From Apopatocola sp963628785 (GTDB lineage: Bacteria > Bacillota > Clostridia > Oscillospirales > Oscillospiraceae), in NCBI GenBank assembly GCA_963628785.1, contig CAVGGQ010000010.1, forward strand, positions 1 to 36,446: a stretch of DNA of 36,446 nt, in the 5' to 3' direction. A model generated the notes under the pieces. The model searched no databases. It saw only the letters and a program-made list of their open reading frames with translations, and was not told the origin of the DNA. Shown in pieces: positions 13,345 through 21,929 of this stretch; position 1 is the stretch's first letter, and every line of letters begins with the position of its first letter. A program made the position numbers and the translations under genes.

Positions 13345-15989
13345 TACCATCCGATAAAAAACAGACAACCGTCGGACTTCTCGCGCATGTGGATGCAGGC
13401 AAGACGACACTGTCCGAGGCGCTGCTCTATACGGCGGGCGCGCTCCGCAGACTCGGGCGCGTTGACCATGCTGACGCGTTTCTGGATACAGACCCACAGG
13501 AGCGTGAGCGCGGCATTACCATTTTCTCGAAACAGGCGCGGCTTACCTGGAAAAACTGCGCCGTTACCCTTCTCGATACCCCGGGACACGTGGACTTCTC
13601 CGGAGAGACGGAGCGCACACTGCCCGTACTGGATGCGGCGATCCTCGTCGTGAGCGGCACGGACGGCGTGCAGGGTCATACGCGCACGCTCTGGCGGCTT
13701 CTTCGCAGAAACCACGTGCCGACATTTCTGTTCGTCAACAAAACCGACCTTCCCGGCGTAAGCCGTACGGCGAGGATGCAGGAACTCAAGTTCCTCCTCT
13801 CTCCGGAGTATGCCGACTTCACCGGCACGGACTGGCAGGAGCAGGCGGCGGCTGAGAGTGAGAGCGCACTCGAGAGCTTCCTCTCGTCCGGGAAGATCCC
13901 CACGGAAGAAGCAGCAGAGCTCATTCGGGAAGAAAAGTTGTTTCCGTGCCTTTTTGGGGCGGCACTCCGGCTCGACGGCGTGGAAAAGCTGCTTGATACG
14001 CTGGTGACTTACGCGCCGACAAAGCCAGCGGGAGACACATTCGGCGCACGTGTCTATAAAATCAGCCGCGACGCGCTGGGTGCGCGGCTCACATGGCTGC
14101 GCGTAACGGGCGGAGCGCTTCGGACAAGCGAAACGGTGCATGTTCCGACCGACGGCGGAGAGATTGAAGAGAAGATCCATCAGATCCGTCTTTATTCCGG
14201 CGAGAAGTTTGAACTTGCCGATTCAGTTCCCGCGGGGACGGTATGTGCCGTCACCGGACTGACGGCCGCCAGAACCGGCGACGCACTCGGCGCGGAGCGC
14301 GGCAAGAGCGCGGCGCTTCTCGAGCCGGTGTTCATCTATCGAGTGCACGCCGACAAAGCGGACGCACACACGGTGCTGGAAAAACTTCGTATTCTGGAGG
14401 AAGAGGACCCGCTCCTGCACGTCGTCTTTGATGATACTTCCAGAGAGATCCGCGTGCAGCTCATGGGCGAGGTGCAGCTGGAAATTCTTGAAAATCTCTG
14501 CCGCTCACGCTTCGGCATGGAGATACGCTTCGATGAAGGCGGGATCCTCTACCGCGAAACGATTGCGGCTCCGGTCGAAGGCATTGGACATTATGAACCG
14601 CTGCGTCACTATGCAGAAGTGCATCTGATCTTATCGCCGCTCGAACGGGGACGCGGCCTGGTTTTTGAAAGCACCTGTTCGACCGATGAGCTGGATCTCA
14701 ACTGGCAGCGGCTCATATTGACGCATCTTACGGAAAAAGAGCATCGCGGTGTTCTGACCGGCTCGCCCATCACCGATATGAAGATCACGCTTGCCGCAGC
14801 GCGCGCCCACCTGAAGCACACAGAGGGCGGGGACTTCCGGCAGGCAACCTATCGCGCCGTCCGACAGGGTTTGATGCGCGCGGAGAGTATATTGCTCGAG
14901 CCGTGGTATGATCTTCGGCTTGAGCTTCCGAATGAATGTGTCGGACGCGCAATGGCGGATATTCAGCGCATGGGCGGCCGCTTCGATCCGCCGGTGCCCG
15001 AGAACGGACTTTCGCTGCTTACGGCATCCGCACCGGTCGCGGAATGCGCATCGTATTCGCGTGAGGTAACGGCGTACACCCGCGGTCAGGGCCGTATATC
15101 CATGACACTGCGCGGGTACGAGCCTTGCCGCGATATGCAAAGCGTTGTTGAAGCAGTCGGATATGATCCCTCACGGGATATTGCAAATCCGGCGGATTCC
15201 GTTTTCTGTGCGCATGGCGCGGGCTTTACGGTACCGTGGAATGAGGTCGAGCAGCATATGCATATGGAGAGATGCCTTCGCCCCGTGCATGAAGAGCCGA
15301 AAACGGAGAGTGCTCCGCAGCGCCGAGCTTCTGCATCGGCCAGTGGTGCGGCTCTCGACAAAGAGCTGCAGGCCATTTACGAGCGTACTTACGGTACAGT
15401 GAAGCAGAAACGCGCCTTTGTCCCGATGTCGGAACGAGCCAAAATTGAGTCAAAGCCCAAAGCCAAACCGTTGCCTACCGGCCCCGAATATCTGCTCGTC
15501 GACGGCTATAACATCATTTTTGCATGGGACGAGTTAAAATGCGTAGCCGTCGACCATCTGGATGCGGCCAGGCAGCTGCTGATGGATCTGCTGTGCAATT
15601 ATCAGGGTGTTCGGTTCTGCCGCGTCATCCTCGTTTTCGACGCATACCGCGTTCCGTTCCATAAGGAGGAGATCCTGCGCTACCACAACATTTATGTAGT
15701 TTACACCAAAGAAGCCGAAACCGCCGACGCCTACATTGAAAAAACCTCGCATGAGATTGCTAAAAATCATCGGGTAAGGGTTGCGACCTCGGACGGCCTG
15801 GAGCAGCTCATCGTGCTTGGGCAGGGAGCACTTCGCCTCTCAGCCGACAGCTTCCATACCGAAGTGATGCAGGCCGGAGAGGAGATCCGCGAGACGCTCC
15901 GAAGGTTGAATGTACACGAGCGTTCGGATGTTGTTGCCGAAGCCCTGCGCAAAGCGCAGGAAGAAGCGGAGGAGCGCAATCCGTCATGA
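13341..15989 (+). CDS. Tet(M)-like ribosomal GTPase fused to a YacP/Rae1-type NYN nuclease
   Basis: An 882-residue fusion. Residues 1-650 are an EF-G/Tet(M)-type translational GTPase: HVDAGKTT (16-23), RGITIF, DTPGHVDF, NKTD, then domains II-V with a domain IV/V stretch VTAYTRGQGRISMTLRGY. A linker of about 60 residues leads to a YacP/Rae1-like NYN domain (about 715-870). It keeps the acidic residues of LLVDGYNII, VFDAYR, ETADAYIEK and ATSDG. Tet(M)-like GTPases eject tetracycline from the ribosomal A site, and Bacillus Rae1 cleaves mRNA in the A site. Fusion suggests a factor that cuts mRNA on stalled ribosomes. ATG 13341 (AAGGTG at 5 nt) is preferred over ATG 13323, which lacks a ribosome site. 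Confidence 0.88.
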   Translation: MIPSDKKQTTVGLLAHVDAGKTTLSEALLYTAGALRRLGRVDHADAFLDTDPQERERGITIFSKQARLTWKNCAVTLLDTPGHVDFSGETERTLPVLDAAILVVSGTDGVQGHTRTLWRLLRRNHVPTFLFVNKTDLPGVSRTARMQELKFLLSPEYADFTGTDWQEQAAAESESALESFLSSGKIPTEEAAELIREEKLFPCLFGAALRLDGVEKLLDTLVTYAPTKPAGDTFGARVYKISRDALGARLTWLRVTGGALRTSETVHVPTDGGEIEEKIHQIRLYSGEKFELADSVPAGTVCAVTGLTAARTGDALGAERGKSAALLEPVFIYRVHADKADAHTVLEKLRILEEEDPLLHVVFDDTSREIRVQLMGEVQLEILENLCRSRFGMEIRFDEGGILYRETIAAPVEGIGHYEPLRHYAEVHLILSPLERGRGLVFESTCSTDELDLNWQRLILTHLTEKEHRGVLTGSPITDMKITLAAARAHLKHTEGGDFRQATYRAVRQGLMRAESILLEPWYDLRLELPNECVGRAMADIQRMGGRFDPPVPENGLSLLTASAPVAECASYSREVTAYTRGQGRISMTLRGYEPCRDMQSVVEAVGYDPSRDIANPADSVFCAHGAGFTVPWNEVEQHMHMERCLRPVHEEPKTESAPQRRASASASGAALDKELQAIYERTYGTVKQKRAFVPMSERAKIESKPKAKPLPTGPEYLLVDGYNIIFAWDELKCVAVDHLDAARQLLMDLLCNYQGVRFCRVILVFDAYRVPFHKEEILRYHNIYVVYTKEAETADAYIEKTSHEIAKNHRVRVATSDGLEQLIVLGQGALRLSADSFHTEVMQAGEEIRETLRRLNVHERSDVVAEALRKAQEEAEERNPS

Positions 15990-17053
15990 ACAGGCGCAGA
16001 AAGTTCGCCCTTGCCCTGGCAGCGCTAAGCCTGCTCTTAATTTCGGCATGCATTGCAGGACTTTATTATGTTAACCAGGAAAGTACAAACGACGAACAGC
16101 CAATGCCCTCCGCCGATATTTCCTCTGTCGAAACACCGACACCGGAGCCGACGGAAGCGCCGAACCGTGCACCGGAGCTTACGCTCCTCGGAGATGATCC
16201 CTTTTATATCACGGCACAGCCGACAGCTTTCGTAGATCCCGGGTGCACGGCGCAGGACGATCGTGACGGCGACATCACTGCTCGACTATCGTGCACCGTA
16301 AACGTGGATACTTTTCATGCGGGTGAGGGAAGCGTAACCTACACCGTGGAAGACAGCGGCGGACTGACCGCATCGGCTGTGCGGACGGTCATTGTGACGG
16401 AAGCAGACACAATCGAAACCGTCGTGCCGGAAGGGAAGACCATCTATCTCACGTTCGATGACGGACCCTCGGCAAATACGGAACGGCTTCTGGATATACT
16501 CGATTCCTACGGCGCCAAGGCAACCTTTTTCGTTACAGCCTGCCATCCCGATTATCTGGATTGGATCGGCGAAGCCTCGCGTCGGGGACACAGCATCGGC
16601 ATCCACAGCGCCTCGCACGATTATCAGACCATCTATCAAAGCGAGGAAGCATATTTTGCCGATTTGAACCAAATGCAGGAGATCATCCTCGAACAGACCG
16701 GCCTCCAGACACGACTTGTCCGGTTCCCGGGCGGAGGCTCCAATACGGTGAGCAGCTATACCCCCGGCATTATGACGCAGCTTGCCGGCGACCTGCGCGC
16801 TATGGGCTATGTCTATTTTGACTGGAACGTATCGGCTGCGGACACGGCGCCGGATGCGAGTTATTCTGCTGTCATAGAGAACGTTCAAGACGGCGCGCGG
16901 CAGCACGATGCATCCGTCGTACTGCAGCACGATACCAATATCTTCAGCGTAGATGCCGTGGAGGCGATCCTGCAGTGGGGCATCGAGAACGGATATACCT
17001 TCCGAGCACTGGATGTCACAAGCCCCACGGCTCATCACGAGATAGCAAATTGA
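15986..17053 (+). CDS. Exported polysaccharide deacetylase with Ig-like domain
   Basis: A 355-residue protein. A signal anchor (about 6-28, basic MNRRRK then a hydrophobic run) is followed by a Pro/Thr/Glu-rich linker and a DUF5011/HYR-like Ig domain (about 55-135, DPGCTAQDDRDGDITA). The NodB deacetylase domain starts near residue 150. Motifs are TFDDGPS (metal-binding and base aspartates), HSIGIHSASHDY (metal histidines), RFPGGGSN and VVLQHDTN. Such enzymes de-N-acetylate peptidoglycan or other surface glycans outside the membrane. The ATG overlaps the stop of the GTPase gene (ATGA), so they are co-translated although the functions look unrelated. Substrate unknown. Confidence 0.92.
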   Translation: MNRRRKFALALAALSLLLISACIAGLYYVNQESTNDEQPMPSADISSVETPTPEPTEAPNRAPELTLLGDDPFYITAQPTAFVDPGCTAQDDRDGDITARLSCTVNVDTFHAGEGSVTYTVEDSGGLTASAVRTVIVTEADTIETVVPEGKTIYLTFDDGPSANTERLLDILDSYGAKATFFVTACHPDYLDWIGEASRRGHSIGIHSASHDYQTIYQSEEAYFADLNQMQEIILEQTGLQTRLVRFPGGGSNTVSSYTPGIMTQLAGDLRAMGYVYFDWNVSAADTAPDASYSAVIENVQDGARQHDASVVLQHDTNIFSVDAVEAILQWGIENGYTFRALDVTSPTAHHEIAN

Positions 17054-17063
17054 GGAATACATT

Positions 17064-17693
17064 ATGAATCTTTTCATTGCTTTTGAAATCGTAGGTACGA
17101 TTGCTTTCGCCATATCGGGCGCGGCAGTCGCCATTTCCAAGAAGATGGATCTTTTTGGCGTGATCATTCTCGGCATGACGACGGCAGTCGGCGGCGGAAT
17201 CATCCGCGATATGATTCTTGGCAATACACCCCCGGCCGCTTTCCGGTCGCCCGGCTACACGCTCACTTCCATCGCCGTTTCCGTTCTCATTTTTATCACT
17301 CCCATCCGTCGTGCCCTCCACCGGAAGGAAAAGCTCTATGACAAAGCACTTCTTATATGCGATGCCATCGGTCTCGGCGTATTTACCGTTGTCGGCGTGC
17401 AGACGGCGTTTGTTTCCACGGGGGAGATGAATGCGTTCCTTGCCGTATTCGTCGGTGTTGTGACCGGCTGCGGCGGCGGCGTTATGCGCGATATGTTTGC
17501 TGAAACGCCTCCGTATATTTTCGTAAAGCACTTCTATGCTACGGCTTCGCTTCTCGGGGCTTTTGCCTGCATTCTTTTCTGGGGCATCGGACAGGTGCCG
17601 GCGATGTTCATCGGCGCGGGCGTCACGGTCGTCCTCCGCCTGCTGGCCGCACACTACCGCTGGAGCCTTCCCAAGGCTTCGGATACGGAGTAA
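17064..17693 (+). CDS. TRIC-type channel family protein (UPF0126, YicG-like)
   Basis: A 209-residue membrane protein with two copies of the UPF0126 unit. Each has a glycine-rich helix with a following Arg-Asp: TTAVGGGIIRDMILGNTPP (about 39-57) and VTGCGGGVMRDMFAETPP (about 133-150), with seven predicted helices. Bacterial homologues of the trimeric intracellular cation channel conduct monovalent cations. GAGGA is 7 nt before the ATG, 10 bp after the deacetylase stop, so it belongs to the same operon. YqeC follows only 3 bp later. Physiological role unknown. Confidence 0.9.
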   Translation: MNLFIAFEIVGTIAFAISGAAVAISKKMDLFGVIILGMTTAVGGGIIRDMILGNTPPAAFRSPGYTLTSIAVSVLIFITPIRRALHRKEKLYDKALLICDAIGLGVFTVVGVQTAFVSTGEMNAFLAVFVGVVTGCGGGVMRDMFAETPPYIFVKHFYATASLLGAFACILFWGIGQVPAMFIGAGVTVVLRLLAAHYRWSLPKASDTE

Positions 17694-17696
17694 CTT

Positions 17697-18410
17697 ATGA
17701 AACTTCATAAACTGCTCGGTCTGCCCGAGAATGATAATCACGTTGTTTCCCTGTGCGGCGGCGGCGGAAAAACCACGCTGATGTACGCCCTGGCTCGGGA
17801 AAGCGCCGAAATAATGCCGACGGCTCTTTTTACCACCACGCATATTCTTCCGCCGAACGATGCCGACGTCGCATTGCTCGTTCCCTTTTCGGAAGATAAA
17901 TGCCGCGCCGCATGGGAAGAAGGAAAAATCGTCTCATCGGGCACTTTTCTCCGGGAAAAGCGAAAATTCGGTCCGCCGGAGGAGAACGTTATGCGCTTTC
18001 TCTGCCGGGAGGCTGCGTCCGTGATCATTGAGGCTGACGGCGCGAAGCGTTTGCCGATCAAATCTCCAGCGGCGTGGGAGCCGGTGATCCGGGAGGAAAA
18101 CACACACACGGTCGTCATGGCCGGCCTTTCCGCACTTGGGAAAGACCCGGAAACCATTGTGCACCGTTTTGCACTGGCGAAGGAATGTGTCGATCTCTCG
18201 GGTCATGCCCTGAACGAGGAACAGGCAGCGCGTCTGCTGTGGACGGGCTACGCCAAATATTCACCGATATTCTTTCTGAATCAGGCGGATTCACCGGAAC
18301 TTCTGGAAAGCGGTGAGCGGATATGTGGGCTTCTCCGCTCCTACGGCGCTTTGAAGGCCGTAACCGCTTCGCTCCTTCAGATTCTCGGAAAAAATCACAG
18401 AGGGGGATAA
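17697..18410 (+). CDS. yqeC: Selenium cofactor biosynthesis protein YqeC
   Basis: A 237-residue protein with a glycine-rich P-loop (VVSLCGGGGKTTLMYALA, about 16-33) and the family segments EADGAKRLPIKSP and FLNQADSPE. YqeC is associated by gene neighbourhood with selenium-dependent molybdenum hydroxylases and is thought to help make or insert their labile-selenium cofactor. GGAG lies 6 nt upstream of the ATG within the end of the TRIC gene. No yqeB, selD, xanthine dehydrogenase or molybdenum cofactor genes are in the window, so the partner enzyme must be elsewhere if there is one. Confidence 0.85.
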   Translation: MKLHKLLGLPENDNHVVSLCGGGGKTTLMYALARESAEIMPTALFTTTHILPPNDADVALLVPFSEDKCRAAWEEGKIVSSGTFLREKRKFGPPEENVMRFLCREAASVIIEADGAKRLPIKSPAAWEPVIREENTHTVVMAGLSALGKDPETIVHRFALAKECVDLSGHALNEEQAARLLWTGYAKYSPIFFLNQADSPELLESGERICGLLRSYGALKAVTASLLQILGKNHRGG

Positions 18411-18414
18411 CCGC

Positions 18415-19623
18415 ATGCCGTCCCGGAAAAGCTCATATTACCGCGTTTACCAGCACATTTTCGATCTCTGTGCACGCGTGCTGCCGTGGAGAAAGCCGGA
18501 GGTCGTGTCCGGCGTCGGCAGCACGGAGAAAATTCCTGAACTCCTAAAAAAATGCGGCGTACATAAAGTGATGATCGTCTCCGGACGCCATACCGGTACC
18601 AAGCTTGTGCCGCCCATCCGCAAGAAGATTGAAGAGATCGGCCTCGGCGTCGTACACTTTGACGGCGTACGCGCCAACCCGACGATCGAGATCATCGAGA
18701 GCGTTCGGGAGATGTATCTTAAAGAGTGCTGTGACGGCTTTCTCGCCGTAGGCGGCGGCTCCCCGATGGACACCACCAAAGCGGCCGCTGCGCGCATCGT
18801 CCGAGCGAATCGTTCAGTGGAGGATCTGACGGGACTTTTCAAAGTGATGCGCCGTCTCCCGCCGTTTATCGCTGTGCCGACGACGGCCGGCTCCGGTTCG
18901 GAAACGACCATCGCCGCCGTGATCACGAACGAGAAAACACACCACAAGCACGCCATCATGGATCTGTGCCTCGTGCCGCGCTATGCGGTGCTCGATGCAA
19001 AGCTCACGGAAAATCTTCCCTCTTCCACCACCGCGCAGACCGGCATGGACGCTCTCACGCATGCCGTGGAAGCGTATGTCTGCGTGTGCAACACGACGGA
19101 GGAAACCGACCGCTGTGCGGAAAAAGCCACGAAAGCGATTTTCGAAAATCTCGAACGGGCATATCGGGACGGGCATGATCTCGCCGCACGGCAGGAAATG
19201 CTGCTCGCATCCTTCAAGGCGGGCGTTGCATTCACGCGCGCCGGTGTCGGCAATGTCCACGCCATCGCACACACGCTCGGCGGCCTTTACAATACGGCAC
19301 ACGGCCTTGCCAATGCCGTCATCCTACCAATCGTACTCGAAGATTACGGTACGGCTGTCGTAAAAAAGCTCGCGCGCCTTGCGGAGATCACCGGAACGAA
19401 AATCGACGGAACGGACAGCGAAAAATGCGCAGCGTTCATTGCGGCCATCCGCGCGATGAACGGGCGCATGGGCATTCCCGGGCATCTCCCGGAGATCCGC
19501 GAGGAGGACATTCCGCAGATGGTTTCCTGGGCACTGCGCGAGGCAAATCCCACATACCCTGTGCCTGTCATCTACGATGAAGCGCATTGCGAGCAAGTTA
19601 TCCGCCGCGTTCGCGGAAACTGA
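18415..19623 (+). CDS. Iron-containing alcohol dehydrogenase
   Basis: A 402-residue NAD(P)-dependent group III dehydrogenase. Visible motifs are AVGGGSPMDTTKA (nucleotide-binding loop, about 106-118), PTTAGSGSETT (about 151-161), GMDALTHAVEAY (about 208-219, metal ligands) and NVHAIAHTLGGLYNTAHG (about 277-294, metal histidines). It would interconvert an alcohol and an aldehyde in the cytoplasm, for example during fermentation; substrate not inferable. GAGGGGG lies ahead of the ATG, 4 bp past the YqeC stop, making it the last gene of the operon that starts at 13341. The ruvCAB promoter lies just past its stop. Confidence 0.93.
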   Translation: MPSRKSSYYRVYQHIFDLCARVLPWRKPEVVSGVGSTEKIPELLKKCGVHKVMIVSGRHTGTKLVPPIRKKIEEIGLGVVHFDGVRANPTIEIIESVREMYLKECCDGFLAVGGGSPMDTTKAAAARIVRANRSVEDLTGLFKVMRRLPPFIAVPTTAGSGSETTIAAVITNEKTHHKHAIMDLCLVPRYAVLDAKLTENLPSSTTAQTGMDALTHAVEAYVCVCNTTEETDRCAEKATKAIFENLERAYRDGHDLAARQEMLLASFKAGVAFTRAGVGNVHAIAHTLGGLYNTAHGLANAVILPIVLEDYGTAVVKKLARLAEITGTKIDGTDSEKCAAFIAAIRAMNGRMGIPGHLPEIREEDIPQMVSWALREANPTYPVPVIYDEAHCEQVIRRVRGN

Positions 19624-19625
19624 GA

Positions 19626-19654
19626 TTGCAGATATTTGACAGCTGTGATATAAT
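19626..19654 (+). promoter_or_regulatory. Promoter of ruvCAB
   Basis: TTGCAG (19626-19631), 17-nt spacer, TATAAT (19649-19654). A TTGACA nearby at 19635 is only 8 nt from the -10 and cannot be its partner. No obvious LexA box (GAACnnnnGTTC) overlaps. Confidence 0.65.
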
Positions 19655-19674
19655 TTTCAGGAAAGGGGAGAGGT

Positions 19675-20190
19675 ATGAAAATTCTCGGAATAGACCCCGG
19701 CGTCGCGACTGTAGGCTTCGGACTTTTGGAAACCAACGGAAATATGCCGAAGATGATCTCCTGCGGCGTTATCACGACGCCTGCGCATGCTCCGCTCTCC
19801 TCCCGTCTTGACCGGATCTACACGGATCTGGAGGAACTGATCCGCTCCTGTCATCCGGACGCCATCTCTATTGAGGAACTTTTCTTCAGCAAGAACATCA
19901 CGACGGGCATCCCCGTGGCGCATGCCCGCGGCGTTATCCTGCTTTGTGCCTTTCGTTGCGGTGTGCAGGTATATGAATATACACCGATGCAGATAAAACA
20001 GGCGGTTGTCGGTTACGGCAAAGCCGAAAAGCGACAGGTGATGGACATGGTGCGGCGCATTCTGCACCTTACCGCCGTGCCGAAGCCGGACGATGCCGCC
20101 GATGCCGTTGCCATCGCGCTCTGCCACGCACGCAGCTCCACATCGCTTCTTACCAAGGAAGGAGTACAAAATCCATGTTCTACTATATAG
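19675..20190 (+). CDS. ruvC: Holliday junction resolvase RuvC
   Basis: A 171-residue endonuclease that cuts four-way DNA junctions during recombination. The four acidic catalytic residues are present: D7 (ILGIDPG), E67 (SIEELFF) and the C-terminal pair in KPDDAADAVAIALCHA. GGGGAG precedes the ATG by 4 nt. First gene of the ruvC-ruvA-ruvB operon. The gene overlaps ruvA by 16 bp, so the two are coupled. Length is normal. Confidence 0.97.
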   Translation: MKILGIDPGVATVGFGLLETNGNMPKMISCGVITTPAHAPLSSRLDRIYTDLEELIRSCHPDAISIEELFFSKNITTGIPVAHARGVILLCAFRCGVQVYEYTPMQIKQAVVGYGKAEKRQVMDMVRRILHLTAVPKPDDAADAVAIALCHARSSTSLLTKEGVQNPCSTI

Positions 20191-20774
20191 AGGGCATCGT
20201 TTCGCTCATTGACGGCACGCTTGCCGTCGTGGACTGCGGCGGCGTAGGCTATGCGGTCAACACTACGACCAACTCGCTTTCACGCGTGCGCATGGGCGAA
20301 AAGGCCCGCTTTTATACCTGCACGATCATCCGCGAGGACTGCTTTGATATTTACGGCTTTGCAACGCAGGAAGAAAAACGCTGCTTCGAGCTCCTGACCG
20401 GCGTATCCGGCGTCGGCCCGAAAGCCGCGCAGTCCATTCTCTCGTCCAACACGCCGGAAGCCCTCTCGCTTGCCATTCTTTCGGGAAACGAGAAAGCGCT
20501 CACCGTCGTACCTGGCATTGGAAAGAAAATCGCACAGCGCCTGATTCTGGAACTGAAGGATAAGCTCTCCGGCGGCTGGGACGATTCTGCGGGAATGTCG
20601 GTCACACCGTCAAATACAGGAGTCGGCGGCGACAAGCTTTCGGATGCGGCGGCTGCCCTGGCCGTCCTCGGCTATGGCAGCAACGAGATCGCAGCGGCTC
20701 TCAAGGGCATCGATGTGGGCTCCCTTGCCGTCGAGGACATCGTGCGTCAGGCACTCAAAAGAATGATGAAGTAA
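20175..20774 (+). CDS. ruvA: Holliday junction branch migration protein RuvA
   Basis: A 199-residue DNA-binding subunit. It has an N-terminal OB fold (MFYYIEGIVSLIDG), paired helix-hairpin-helix motifs (LLTGVSGVGPKAAQSIL and VVPGIGKKIAQRLILEL) and a C-terminal domain III (AAAALAVLGYGSNEIAAAL) that contacts RuvB. The tetramer holds the open junction while RuvB pumps DNA. The start lies inside the end of ruvC with AAGGAG 10 nt upstream. Confidence 0.97.
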   Translation: MFYYIEGIVSLIDGTLAVVDCGGVGYAVNTTTNSLSRVRMGEKARFYTCTIIREDCFDIYGFATQEEKRCFELLTGVSGVGPKAAQSILSSNTPEALSLAILSGNEKALTVVPGIGKKIAQRLILELKDKLSGGWDDSAGMSVTPSNTGVGGDKLSDAAAALAVLGYGSNEIAAALKGIDVGSLAVEDIVRQALKRMMK

Positions 20775-20789
20775 AAAGGGGAGAGATAC

Positions 20790-21833
20790 TTGGCAATCAG
20801 CTTTTCGGATACGGAACAGCAGGACGAGCTTATAACCCGCTCCACCGTTTTACCGGAGGATGCGAGCGAAGGCTCTCTTCGTCCGCGATATTTGAACGAA
20901 TACATCGGTCAGGAGCGCGCAAAGGAAAATCTGCGTATTTTCATTCAGGCAGCTAAAATGCGCGCCGAGGCGCTTGACCACGTACTCCTGCACGGTCCTC
21001 CGGGACTCGGCAAAACGACGCTGGCCGCCGTTATTGCCAACGAAATGGGCGTGAATATGCGCATTACCTCCGGCCCAACCATAGAAAAGCCCGGCGATCT
21101 GGCGGCGCTTCTCACGAACCTTCAGGAAAACGACATTCTCTTTGTCGATGAGATCCACCGCATGAACCGCACTGTGGAGGAAATCCTCTATCCTGCGATG
21201 GAGGACTATGCCATTGATATCATCATCGGCAAGGGTCCTTCGGCCAACTCCATTCGTCTGGATCTTCCGCGCTTTACGCTTATTGGGGCAACGACGCGCT
21301 CCGGTCAGCTCACTGCGCCGCTGCGCGACCGTTTTGGCGTGAATCTCCGTCTGGAACTTTATACGCCCGAGGAGCTCCGGCAAATCGTCGAGCGAAGTGC
21401 AGGAATTCTGAACATCGCCATCGAGCGTTCCGGCGCCGAGGAGATCGCTCGGCGCAGCCGCGGCACACCGCGCATTGCCAACCGCATTCTCCGCCGTGTG
21501 CGCGATTTTGCGCAGGTAACTGCCGACGGCGTCATCACGAGAGATGTTGCCGACAAGGCGCTCACACGTTTGGAGATCGATCATCTCGGACTCGATACGC
21601 TTGACCGCCGCATGCTGCGCAGCATCATCGAATTCTATAACGGCGGTCCCGTTGGTCTCGAAACACTGGCCGCGACCATAAACGAGGAAGCCGTGACGCT
21701 CGAGGATGTCTATGAGCCGTACCTTCTGCAGCAGGGATTTCTCACCAGAACGCCGCGCGGACGCTGCGTGACGCCGAAGTCCTATGAACATCTCGGCATC
21801 GCTTATATGGGCCAGCAGCAGATTTCTCTGTGA
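20790..21833 (+). CDS. ruvB: Holliday junction branch migration helicase RuvB
   Basis: A 347-residue AAA+ ATPase. Walker A is GPPGLGKTT, Walker B FVDEIHRM, and the sensor/arginine-finger region GATTRSGQLTAPLRDRFG. A C-terminal winged helix ends with TPRGRCVTPKSYEHL. The start codon is TTG at 20790, with GGGGAG 6 nt upstream. TTG starts also appear in other genes of this window. Fifteen bp separate it from ruvA. No terminator is evident after it; the sigma-factor promoter follows within 50 bp. Confidence 0.97.
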   Translation: MAISFSDTEQQDELITRSTVLPEDASEGSLRPRYLNEYIGQERAKENLRIFIQAAKMRAEALDHVLLHGPPGLGKTTLAAVIANEMGVNMRITSGPTIEKPGDLAALLTNLQENDILFVDEIHRMNRTVEEILYPAMEDYAIDIIIGKGPSANSIRLDLPRFTLIGATTRSGQLTAPLRDRFGVNLRLELYTPEELRQIVERSAGILNIAIERSGAEEIARRSRGTPRIANRILRRVRDFAQVTADGVITRDVADKALTRLEIDHLGLDTLDRRMLRSIIEFYNGGPVGLETLAATINEEAVTLEDVYEPYLLQQGFLTRTPRGRCVTPKSYEHLGIAYMGQQQISL

Positions 21834-21878
21834 ATTTGACATTTCCCGAAGATAATGCGGAACTTTTTCACAAATCTC

Positions 21879-21907
21879 TTGACTTTGTCGGTAAAAAATT
21901 ATATAAT
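21879..21907 (+). promoter_or_regulatory. Promoter of the SigH-like gene
   Basis: TTGACT (21879-21884), 17-nt spacer, TATAAT (21902-21907), about 22 bp before the ATG at 21930. Confidence 0.8.
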
Positions 21908-21929
21908 CACGCTATAGAGTGGTTTTTCT

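Noticed and set aside
13194..14180. A 328-codon minus-strand frame
   Set aside because: Antisense to the GTPase domain; compositionally odd and overlapping two real promoters.
19635..19654. TTGACA as the -35 for ruvC
   Set aside because: It is only 8 nt from the TATAAT; TTGCAG at 19626 has the proper 17-nt spacing.
20850..21842. A 330-codon minus-strand frame
   Set aside because: Antisense shadow of ruvB, with no ribosome site or known domains.
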